Shown one piece after another: positions 57,127 through 64,000 of a stretch of DNA of 64,000 nt. The notes below the pieces were generated by a model. That model did no database searches. It saw nothing but the letters and a program-made list of their open reading frames with translations, and was not told where the DNA came from. How positions within the stretch are numbered: the first letter of the stretch is position 1; each line of letters opens with the position of its first letter. The stretch spans positions 1,426,001-1,490,000 of the forward strand of contig NZ_JAICBX010000002.1 of the NCBI RefSeq assembly GCF_019492055.1, read 5' to 3'. Both the position numbers and the translations under genes were made by a program. The DNA comes from Flavimaribacter sediminis. Lineage in GTDB: Bacteria > Pseudomonadota > Alphaproteobacteria > Rhizobiales > Rhizobiaceae.

Positions 57127-58224
57127 ATGACCCAGACATTCCGACCGCTGGCGACTATCCTGTGTCTCGCATTCGCACTGGCAGGCGCCGGGGGCGACGC
57201 TGTTGCCTCCGATTTCGTGGTCACGTCATGGGGCGGCAGTTACGAACTGAGCCAGCAAAAGGCCTATGGCGAGTCCTTCGAGGATCAGACAGGCGAGGCG
57301 GTGGTCTGGGAGGAGTACCACGGCGGTCTTGACCAGCTGCGGGCGCAGGTGGAAAGCGGAAATGTCGTGTGGGACGTCATCGATGTCTTCGCGCATGACG
57401 CCAGATCAGGCTGCGAGGAAGGTTTGTTCGAAACGCTTCCGGATTCCTTCTACAATAGGGCCAGGATGAATGATCTCATTGTCGAGCGGCCCAACAACTG
57501 CGTTGGCGCCAATATCCTGTGGTCCTGGATTTACGCCTATGACGAACGCCGGTTTCCGGATGGGGCGCCACAAACCATTGCCGATTTCTTCGATTTGGAG
57601 AAGTTTCCCGGAAAGCGAGCGCTATCGGTCTATCCGCAGGCCAATCTGGAGATGGCGCTGGTTGCAGACGGCGTCGCGCCCGGCGTCGTCTATGAGGTTC
57701 TCGATACGGCGGAAGGTGTCGATCGCGCGTTTCGAAAACTCTCGGAACTCCAGGGCAATATCGTCTTCTGGTCAGCCGGCGAAGAGCCGCTGGAGATGAT
57801 GCGAAGCGGCGAAGTCGTCATGGCGACGGCCTATAGCGGGCGTGTCGCGTCGGCCGCGCTGGGCGATGAAAACTGGATGAAGGCGGTTTTTGACGGACAG
57901 GTCGTGGAGGAGGAATGGTTCGTCATCGCTCGCGGCACGCAGAAACTGGAACTGGCGAAGGCATTCCTGGCGCATGTCGCGCAACCCATGCAACAAGCCC
58001 TGCAGGCGCGCTGGATCGCCTACGGGCCGATGCGTTTCGAGGCGCTGGAAATCATCGAGAATGGCGAGCCATGGTTTCACACCGGCGAGCCGGTGCTGCC
58101 TTATCTGCCAACCACGACAGCGCGGCTCAATCGCAGCGTGATCTCCGATCCGGACTGGTGGGCGCGCAACAATAAAGCGATCACGGAACGATTCGCCGCC
58201 TGGCGGCGCGCCCTGCAGTTGTGA
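57127..58224 (+). CDS. ABC transporter solute-binding protein (PotD/PotF-like)
   Basis: The 365-residue protein has a signal peptide (about 1-27, ending DAVAS) and a periplasmic binding fold of the polyamine/thiamine-binding type: FVVTSWGGSYELSQQKAY at the start and YDERRFPDGAPQTIADFFDLEKFPGKRALSVYP in the middle. It should bind a small organic cation or polyamine. No ATPase or permease gene is adjacent, so it is an orphan or works with a system encoded elsewhere. The ATG has no good ribosome site, and about 200 bases of non-coding DNA lie upstream. Confidence 0.88.
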   Translation: MTQTFRPLATILCLAFALAGAGGDAVASDFVVTSWGGSYELSQQKAYGESFEDQTGEAVVWEEYHGGLDQLRAQVESGNVVWDVIDVFAHDARSGCEEGLFETLPDSFYNRARMNDLIVERPNNCVGANILWSWIYAYDERRFPDGAPQTIADFFDLEKFPGKRALSVYPQANLEMALVADGVAPGVVYEVLDTAEGVDRAFRKLSELQGNIVFWSAGEEPLEMMRSGEVVMATAYSGRVASAALGDENWMKAVFDGQVVEEEWFVIARGTQKLELAKAFLAHVAQPMQQALQARWIAYGPMRFEALEIIENGEPWFHTGEPVLPYLPTTTARLNRSVISDPDWWARNNKAITERFAAWRRALQL

Positions 58225-58231
58225 GGAGCCG

Positions 58232-58771
58232 TCAATCCGGGTGATGATCCCGTTTCGAGCAGCTTGATTCGAGAAGGATCGCCGGCCAGTAGAATCCCGA
58301 CGCAATACCGTGCTCGCCGAGCCAGGTTTCCTGGAGGCGATAGGCGTCCCATTCCATGGCCTGGGGGCAATACCAGTGTCTCGCGTCCACCTGCAGATGG
58401 TGCGCAAGTTCGTGCAGCAAAACGCTGCGGTCGAAAGGATCGTCGACAGACCAGGGACGCGACAGATAGATGGTCGCCTTCTTCTCGTCATAGAGACCGC
58501 GCGTCCTGTCGGCGACGACGAATTCGTGGCCCTCGGCGGTGACGGTATCTCCCGCGTCGACAAACTTGATCTTTGCAATCGGTCGGTTGGTGGTCCGGTA
58601 GGTCTCCTCCGCGTCTATCCACGAAACGAGCTCCGTCAGGAGCGCCCGGATTGCGGTCTCCTCCTGGCTGTCGCGTGCTCCGTCAATGACGGGACCCGCT
58701 GATGCGGCGCCGGACGCCAGCATCGTCAATCCGATAATTGAAGCGATATAAGTCCCCGTGAAGGTCTTCAT
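58232..58771 (-). CDS. Secreted HExxH protein, DUF6647-like
   Basis: The 179-residue protein has a signal peptide (1-25, ending ASA) and a short domain with the zinc motif HELAHH at 120-125 and candidate third ligands in CPQAMEWDAYRLQETWL (Glu140, Asp142, Glu148). The overall length and HELAHHLQ pattern resemble DUF6647, which I name only tentatively. It could be a small periplasmic metalloprotease or a binding relic. It is convergent with the orphan solute-binding protein gene and divergent from the SARP-type regulator. Confidence 0.7.
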   Translation of the reverse strand: MKTFTGTYIASIIGLTMLASGAASAGPVIDGARDSQEETAIRALLTELVSWIDAEETYRTTNRPIAKIKFVDAGDTVTAEGHEFVVADRTRGLYDEKKATIYLSRPWSVDDPFDRSVLLHELAHHLQVDARHWYCPQAMEWDAYRLQETWLGEHGIASGFYWPAILLESSCSKRDHHPD

Positions 58772-58954
58772 GATCCTGTCCTGCCTTTGTCGAGTGATGT
58801 CGCAAGCAGGGATGGACGCTTGGCCTCAAGGCTGACCAAAACGGCTTTCAAAAAATTCTCAAAAATGATTAGACAAGCCGATTCAGCGGTTTATCTGGAA
58901 CAGGCCGCACATCTGCGACTTGAAAAACGGCTCCCGATGGATTGATATTCTTCC

Positions 58955-61450
58955 ATGGAGACAATCCGGATCAGGCTGCTTGGCGGTTTTGAGATGAGGA
59001 TGCCCGACGGCGGGGAGCCGATTGGTCCCGGCACGAAGAAGGCCTGTGCGCTGCTTGCCTATCTCGCCATGCATCCGGGAGAGAAGATTCGTCGTGAAGC
59101 GCTCGGCGCCTTGTTGTGGACGACAAGCGGCGAACGCCAGGCGGCGAACTCCCTGAACCAGGCGGTCTACTCGCTGAGAAAACTGTTTCAGGATGCGACT
59201 ATTCAGCCGGTTCGCGGCGATAATGACTGCGTCTGGGTCGAGCCGGGGATATTGGCGACCGACGTCGGTGAATTCGAATCCCTTGCAGCGGCCGGAGACC
59301 GTGACAGCCTCGAGCAGGCGTGGTCGCTTTATCGCGGTCCGCTGCTGGAGGGATACGATTTTTCAGGCGCTGCTTTTGGCGACTGGCTCGGCGCTGAAAG
59401 GACGCGGCTCGAAAACCGCGCAATCGACACGGCGAAGGCGTTGCTCGAACAACGCGGTGATGAGACGGAGCCGTCCTCCCATGATCTGGCGAACGCCTTG
59501 CTTGCTCTCGACCCCTATGATGAGGACGCCCATCGCCACGTCATGCGTCATCTGGCTGCAAGCGGCCGTTTGCCATCTGCCTTGAAACACTATGACGCGA
59601 TGGAAGCCCTGCTCGGGAATGATCTCGATGTGGCGCCCTCTTCAGCCACGCGCGCTTTGCGCGATCGACTGCGAAGCGGCGCCGGACAAGAAGTCTCGAC
59701 GCAAGCCGGAGAAACTACCCCTGTAGAGCAGAAGACCGGATTGTCTGTCCGTAAGCCGGCAATCGGACTCTTGATTGTTTTGATCGCTGTCCTTGTCGCG
59801 ATCGGCCTTTGGTTTCTGCCTCGCGATCCGGCGCCGCCATATTTTGCGGACAAGGACGACAGGCGGTTGATCGTTCTGCCCTTCGAGGAAGCCGGGGACG
59901 GCGCCTTTGGCGCGGCTATCGCCGATGATATTTCCACCGAGCTTGCGGTCTTGCCTGACCTTGCCGTCATGGCGCGTGAAACCGCGCGGTCCCTCGGCGG
60001 TAACGCTGGCCTAAAAGCCCGCAATCTTGGGGCGAGCCACATATTGCGTGGTCGCGTCCGGCGGGATGACGCCGGCGTCACCGTGAATTGCTGGCTGGTG
60101 GATGTGCAAAGCGGCGACCAGATCTGGGCCGAGCGCTATTCCGGGACGCCGGACGCCATTCTGGATTTTCGGGAAGCGATCATACGCGATGTCGTCGCGG
60201 CTCTCGAATCGGAACTCGGCCGTGACGCCGATGATGGACTGCCGCCGGTCGGAACCGGCGACGCAGACGCCTATAAAAGCTATCTGGCCGGACTGGTTTC
60301 CGCCAATCGCCAAACGCCCGAAGGCAACGCGGCGGCTCTCGCCCATTTCAAAAAAGCGGTAACGTTCGATCCGGACTACATACGGGCGAAAGTCGGCATG
60401 GCGAAAGTCTATTACGATGCTGCTTTTGGGAATCAGGATTATGCCGACGCCATCGGCGTCAACTGGATGGAAGGTTGGCTGCGCATGAAGGCAATTCTTG
60501 CTGAGGGCGCCGTGTCTTCCAGCGCTGGAGGGCTCGTTCTGCTCTCGGACCTGGCTTTACGCCGTCGCGACAATGCGGCGGCGCAGGATCTGGCCAGACG
60601 TTCAATCAAGCTTGAACCCAGCAATGCGCAGGCCGTGGAGATGCTGGCGGAGGCGTTGATCTACGCAGGCGAAACCGCCGAAGGACGCGTCTATGCGCAA
60701 CGCGCCCTGCAGCTCAATCCCGCCCGGCCAGCGCGCGCCACATTTCTTCTCGGTCTGGCTGACTTCGCCGATGGCCGAATTGCGCAGGCGATCGATCTGG
60801 TCGGCGAGGCGCGCGCATCCGCCGCCCATCCTGACGCCTATTATGATGGTCTGCTTGCCGCCATGTACGGTGAAACCGGCGATATCGAGCAGGGCGGCGT
60901 GCATCTCGAAAACTATGTCGAGGCTCTCGAGGATCGACCACGCAACGAGTGGAAAATCCTGGCGCGCGCTTTTTCCAATCCTCGCCAGACGACATGGCTG
61001 CGGCCAACGCTGACAGAATCGGTCTACGCCTTTCCTTTCTCCGATGACGGAGTTCTGGACAGGCTCGCTGACGGGTTCAAGGCTGTGGGGATTGCCGGCG
61101 GAACGATCGTTCATTTGCCGGCTGCCGATCGATACCGACTGAACGCTGCGCAGATCGAGGATCTCACTTTCGGAAAAACGATCACGGGTGAAGGAATACC
61201 GGCGTTTGCCGGTGCCTGGAGCCAAATTCGTAAAGACGATGGCGCGCTTAGCCAGTCCGGCCCGGTTGGACCAATGCTGTTGCAAGAGCAAGGTCGAAGC
61301 GATCTCGTCCGCGACGGTCTTTGCGACTATTGGCAATACGAAGGCGACGGGATTGAAAGCTGCGCAAGCGTGTTCACCATGCGGGCTGACGAATATTTGC
61401 TTGCTACTGAATTCGCGCCATTTCTCTTTTCAAGCGGCGCAAGTGAATAG
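58955..61450 (+). CDS. Membrane-anchored SARP-type regulator with BTAD and TPR repeats
   Basis: The 831-residue protein has an N-terminal SARP winged helix (about 1-95, IRIRLLGGFEMRMPDGG), a BTAD helical domain (about 100-240), one transmembrane helix (about 269-288, AIGLLIVLIAVLVAIGLWFLP), a TolB_N/FlgO-like domain (about 303-430) with IVLPFEEAGDGAFGAAIADDISTELA, and TPR-like repeats (about 435-690). This layout, as in CadC/ToxR-like and adenylate-cyclase-linked regulators, implies that the DNA-binding part is cytoplasmic and the C-terminal part is periplasmic. The target is unknown. Divergent from the secreted HExxH protein gene. Confidence 0.85.
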   Translation: METIRIRLLGGFEMRMPDGGEPIGPGTKKACALLAYLAMHPGEKIRREALGALLWTTSGERQAANSLNQAVYSLRKLFQDATIQPVRGDNDCVWVEPGILATDVGEFESLAAAGDRDSLEQAWSLYRGPLLEGYDFSGAAFGDWLGAERTRLENRAIDTAKALLEQRGDETEPSSHDLANALLALDPYDEDAHRHVMRHLAASGRLPSALKHYDAMEALLGNDLDVAPSSATRALRDRLRSGAGQEVSTQAGETTPVEQKTGLSVRKPAIGLLIVLIAVLVAIGLWFLPRDPAPPYFADKDDRRLIVLPFEEAGDGAFGAAIADDISTELAVLPDLAVMARETARSLGGNAGLKARNLGASHILRGRVRRDDAGVTVNCWLVDVQSGDQIWAERYSGTPDAILDFREAIIRDVVAALESELGRDADDGLPPVGTGDADAYKSYLAGLVSANRQTPEGNAAALAHFKKAVTFDPDYIRAKVGMAKVYYDAAFGNQDYADAIGVNWMEGWLRMKAILAEGAVSSSAGGLVLLSDLALRRRDNAAAQDLARRSIKLEPSNAQAVEMLAEALIYAGETAEGRVYAQRALQLNPARPARATFLLGLADFADGRIAQAIDLVGEARASAAHPDAYYDGLLAAMYGETGDIEQGGVHLENYVEALEDRPRNEWKILARAFSNPRQTTWLRPTLTESVYAFPFSDDGVLDRLADGFKAVGIAGGTIVHLPAADRYRLNAAQIEDLTFGKTITGEGIPAFAGAWSQIRKDDGALSQSGPVGPMLLQEQGRSDLVRDGLCDYWQYEGDGIESCASVFTMRADEYLLATEFAPFLFSSGASE

Positions 61451-61638
61451 TTTCCCTTCGAGTGTGTGAAACCGCACAGAAGACGGGCGCGCTTCGTCCT
61501 ATTCGGTGATGGACTGCAGTCCTGCCCCGCCCAGGTATGTCGACCGCAGTCACCGCAGGCGCTGTCAGAGAGAGTGGATGGGGCTCCTCGACAGCGCGGT
61601 TGCGCAGGATAAAGGACCTCCCATGACCTGCGACAACC

Positions 61639-61667
61639 GGGGGCGGCGCAGCCGGTGCGCCGCCCCC
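61639..61667. terminator. Strong GC hairpin between the SARP gene and the SDR operon
   Basis: A perfect 12-bp stem (GGGGGCGGCGCA/TGCGCCGCCCCC, 5-base loop) lies in the 242-base gap between convergent stop codons, followed on the plus strand by TCGTTCTTT. It probably ends transcription from both sides. Nothing else in the gap is supportable; an open frame at 61506-61706 shows no coding character. Confidence 0.65.
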
Positions 61668-61692
61668 TCGTTCTTTGCCCTACCGACTCTGC

Positions 61693-62460
61693 TTAGTCGT
61701 CCTTGATATTCTTCTCCATGAGGCGCTGGAAAAGTCGGGGCGACAGCCGGTTGATCATCCAGGACAGCCGCGCGACGCGGCCGACGGGAATCATATCGCG
61801 TTCCGCGTCGAGGCCCTTCAGGATAATAGCTGCGGCGTCGTCGGCCGTCATCGTGTCAATGCTGTCGGTCGCCGATCCCGGCCGGGCTATTCCGTCCGAC
61901 TGTTTTGCCGGATTGCCTTCGTTGGTGGCGATGAAGGAGGGCGCGGCGATCACGGTTCTGACGCCATGGATTTTTTCCTCGGACCGCAAGGAGCCGAAAA
62001 ACCCTTCCAGCGCGTGCTTGCTGGCCGCGTAGGCGGTGCGTCGGGCAAGCGGCGAGAAGCCGGCCACAGAGGAAATCGCCAGATGCGCGCCTTTCGATAT
62101 CCGGATGTCGTCAAGGAAATGCCGGGCTGTCTCGACGGCCGCAAAATAGTTGATTTCGAAAACACGGCGATGCGCCTCCGGCGAACTATCAGAGAATCCG
62201 CCGATGAGCGTGACGCCTGCATTGTAGACGACCATGTCGATCGAAGGACGCTCAGTACGGATTGCGTCACAGGTGGCCGCGAGTCTGTCACTATCGGTGA
62301 TGTCGCATGGCCAGGCCTTTTGCTGTTCGGATTCGCCGATGGCCTCGAGTTCCGGTCCGGGAAGATCGATCAGCGCCGTGTGCCAGCCGCGCGCCTGCAG
62401 ACCGGTCGCCAGCGCACGGCCGAGGCCGCCGGCGCCGCCGGTGATGACAGCGGTGCGCAT
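61693..62460 (-). CDS. Short-chain dehydrogenase/reductase
   Basis: The 255-residue protein is a classical SDR: cofactor motif TGGAGGLGRA at residues 7-16, NNAG-type motif YNAGVTL, and the catalytic Tyr-x-x-x-Lys in YAASKHALEGF, with Ser in AISSVAGF. It oxidises or reduces a hydroxyl or keto group with NAD(P). The start at 62460 shares a TGATG with the stop of the upstream epimerase gene. Substrate unknown; it ends with an unusually basic LSPRLFQRLMEKNIKDD tail. Confidence 0.9.
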   Translation of the reverse strand: MRTAVITGGAGGLGRALATGLQARGWHTALIDLPGPELEAIGESEQQKAWPCDITDSDRLAATCDAIRTERPSIDMVVYNAGVTLIGGFSDSSPEAHRRVFEINYFAAVETARHFLDDIRISKGAHLAISSVAGFSPLARRTAYAASKHALEGFFGSLRSEEKIHGVRTVIAAPSFIATNEGNPAKQSDGIARPGSATDSIDTMTADDAAAIILKGLDAERDMIPVGRVARLSWMINRLSPRLFQRLMEKNIKDD

Positions 62461-63398
62461 CAAAGCCCGGCCGCCTTGCGCCAAAGATCGAAGACCTCGG
62501 CGCTGTCGAGTTCAGGCGTATAGCCGAAATCGCGCTTCAGGGCAGTGTTGTCGAGAACCGGCCGGTACTGAAGAAATCGCACTTGCTCCGGGCCGTATTG
62601 CGACAGTCCGAGAGGTTTGGCGATGGCGAGCGCGCCCTTCAGCACGGACGCAGGGATCGAAAGCACCGGTTTTCTGAGCATCGCTGCGATCTCCTTTACC
62701 GACAGGGCGCCGTCTCCGGCGACATTGTAGATTCCTTGCGGGCCGTCGGTCGCGGCGCGCAGCAGAATGCGCGCCAGATCCTTCGTCCAGATGAAGACGA
62801 AGGGGCTGTCCGAGCCCGCAACAGCAAGAAGCCGCTTGCGGTGAAACAGCGCGGTGATCTGGTTTTCAAGGCCGGCGCCCAGCACGGTTCCCACCCGCAG
62901 GATCACCTGTTCGAGCTGCGGCGCGTTGATGCGGGCTTCCGCCAACATCTCCTCGACCAGACGCTTGTGCCAGGAATAGGCGAATTCCCTGTTGCCGCGC
63001 AGCGGATCGAGTTCGGTGAGCGGCACGGGATTGTCTGCGTGATAGCCATAGGCCGCGCCGGAAGACGTGACGACAATACGGCGTACGCCGTTTGCAACGC
63101 AGGCGTCGAGCACGTTTCGGGTTCCGGTTACATCCACCGCATAGGCGAAATCGCGCGACATGCCCTTCGGCGGCGTGACGATGGAGGCAAGATGCACCAC
63201 GACCTCCGGCTTCGCCCGGGCGATCACATCCGCCGGATCCGGCCCGCGCACGTCCATCGTCGCGAAACGCGCGTTCTTCGGAAGCTTCGGCGGTTTGCGA
63301 ATATCCGTCGCAACGACCAGATCGCCGGTCGGCGCCAGTTGCTTCAGCATCGCCATGCCGAGATTGCCGGAGGCGCCGGTTATCAGCATGCGCGTCAT
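62460..63398 (-). CDS. NAD-dependent epimerase/dehydratase family protein
   Basis: The 312-residue protein is an extended SDR: GASGNLGMA cofactor loop, Ser in VTSSGAAYGYHADNPV, and the Tyr-x-x-x-Lys pair in YSWHK. It looks like the group of sugar-nucleotide or 3-beta-hydroxysteroid-like enzymes, and the substrate cannot be told. Its ATG overlaps the stop of the BASS transporter gene as ATGA, and its stop overlaps the SDR start by one base, so the three genes form a tight operon. Confidence 0.9.
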   Translation of the reverse strand: MTRMLITGASGNLGMAMLKQLAPTGDLVVATDIRKPPKLPKNARFATMDVRGPDPADVIARAKPEVVVHLASIVTPPKGMSRDFAYAVDVTGTRNVLDACVANGVRRIVVTSSGAAYGYHADNPVPLTELDPLRGNREFAYSWHKRLVEEMLAEARINAPQLEQVILRVGTVLGAGLENQITALFHRKRLLAVAGSDSPFVFIWTKDLARILLRAATDGPQGIYNVAGDGALSVKEIAAMLRKPVLSIPASVLKGALAIAKPLGLSQYGPEQVRFLQYRPVLDNTALKRDFGYTPELDSAEVFDLWRKAAGL

Positions 63399-64000
63399 CG
63401 CGCGGCCTCTGTCCGCGACATCCAGTGCGCCAGCGCAATGCCCGATATGGCGTGCCAGATGCCCCAGAACGCCGCAACGACGGCCATGCCGCCAAGACCT
63501 CCGAAGAAGGTGAAGATCAGGACAAGTCCCAGTCCGGAGTTCTGGATGCCGGTTTCGATGGTCACGGCGCGCCGGTCATACTCGGACAGGCCGGTCAGCC
63601 GCGCCAGAGTGTAGCCCCCGCCAAGCGCCAGGGCGTTGTGCAGGAAGACGAAGGCGGCGACCATGCCCGCATAGTTCAGGAAGAAAGTCCAGTTGGCGGC
63701 GAGCGCAAGGACGATGAAGGCCACGAAGATCGCCATGGAGAGCCATTGCATCGGCTTGCGGATCCTCGCCGATGCCTCCGGGCGCCAGGTGTTCAGCGCG
63801 ATGCCCAGGAAAAGCGGCAGAATCAGCATGAAGGCGACCGTGATTGCGACGTATACGGGATCGATGAACGTCGTCTCGAGGATTTTCCGCGTCGGTTCGT
63901 AGAGGTTGCCCCAGAGCGCGATATTGGCTGGCGTCAGGGCAATCGCCCCGACCGTGGCGAAGGCCGTCATCGATACGGACAAGGCCGCATTGCCGCCGGC
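63395..64000 (-). CDS. BASS family (bile acid:sodium symporter) transporter, 5' end outside window
   Basis: The last 201 residues are present; the frame is open to the window edge and its start lies beyond 64000. The helices with GNAALSVSMTAFATVGAIALTPANIALWG at the start, FMLILPLFLGIAL and TIETGIQNSGLGLVLIFTFFGG at the end match bile acid:sodium symporter-like proteins, which import organic acids such as pantoate, pyruvate or bile acids. Its stop overlaps the epimerase start by four bases. Confidence 0.88.
   Translation of the reverse strand, partial: AGGNAALSVSMTAFATVGAIALTPANIALWGNLYEPTRKILETTFIDPVYVAITVAFMLILPLFLGIALNTWRPEASARIRKPMQWLSMAIFVAFIVLALAANWTFFLNYAGMVAAFVFLHNALALGGGYTLARLTGLSEYDRRAVTIETGIQNSGLGLVLIFTFFGGLGGMAVVAAFWGIWHAISGIALAHWMSRTEAAR

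Noticed and set aside
61506-61706. Small gene in the gap after the SARP gene
   Set aside because: The 66-residue frame runs through the strong hairpin and shows Arg/Pro-rich non-coding character.

Overview
This window is chromosomal DNA from an alphaproteobacterium, almost certainly of the order Hyphomicrobiales (Rhizobiales). Signs of this are the CenR/OtpR-type regulator next to a cyclic-nucleotide-binding protein beside xthA, the divergent tsaD-gpsA-yciI-EVE and hemC-hemD-mitofilin-hemY blocks, an invasion-associated locus B protein, DUF2794, DUF1223 and DUF1761 proteins, and a likely CtrA-type motif. Base composition is fairly high in G+C and most of the window is dense housekeeping DNA. 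I cannot name the genus. I found no tRNA or rRNA gene, no CRISPR array, no transposase and no phage gene.

Layout. 1-4.5 kb: xthA, then cenR with a cyclic-nucleotide-binding gene (minus strand), a divergent L,D-transpeptidase and small conserved genes. 4.5-14 kb: the minus-strand tsaD-gpsA-yciI-EVE-methyltransferase cluster, divergent from the plus-strand haem block hemC-hemD-mitofilin(Mic60)-hemY-terB-like-GATase. 14-27.5 kb: MFS exporter, yggT, DUF167, ppa, typA, M3 peptidase, argG, LysE exporter, rlmN, ialB, DUF1232, pterin dehydratase, thpR. 27.5-34.4 kb: a TesA-like esterase divergent from a YbbA/YbbP-type ABC pair, Bax-inhibitor-1 protein, acetyltransferase, DUF2794 and DUF1223. 34.6-41.5 kb is more accessory: a stand-alone creatinase, a two-gene RND efflux system, an AraC regulator and a divergent peroxiredoxin. 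41.5-48.2 kb: acnA, then the cytochrome c maturation operon ccmABCDG, interrupted between ccmB and ccmC by an unknown secreted-protein gene. 48.2-57 kb: a minus-strand run of two MFS pumps, an MBL-fold hydrolase, dapF, mtaB, ftsY and yciB. 57-64 kb is accessory again: an orphan solute-binding protein, a secreted HExxH protein, a membrane-anchored SARP-type regulator with TPRs, and a tightly overlapping BASS transporter/epimerase/SDR operon that runs off the window.

How the genes work together. Haem made by HemC/HemD and later enzymes is exported and attached to cytochromes by the Ccm system; HemY and the mitofilin homologue sit in the same block and link it to the inner membrane. MtaB and TsaD act in sequence on the same tRNA position (t6A37, then ms2t6A37).

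The strongest unusual signal is at 45838-46580. A 29-bp perfect direct repeat that includes the last codons of ccmB flanks a low-G+C gene for an unknown exported protein, so an insertion left ccmB intact and pushed ccmC about 0.7 kb downstream. The second is a triplicated 22-bp motif at 13861-13994 between two convergent genes, which looks like a dispersed intergenic repeat. Other points worth a look are a TTAA-N7-TTAACC motif at 17296-17312, a one-residue insertion in the CcmC tryptophan motif, and the membrane-bound SARP protein.
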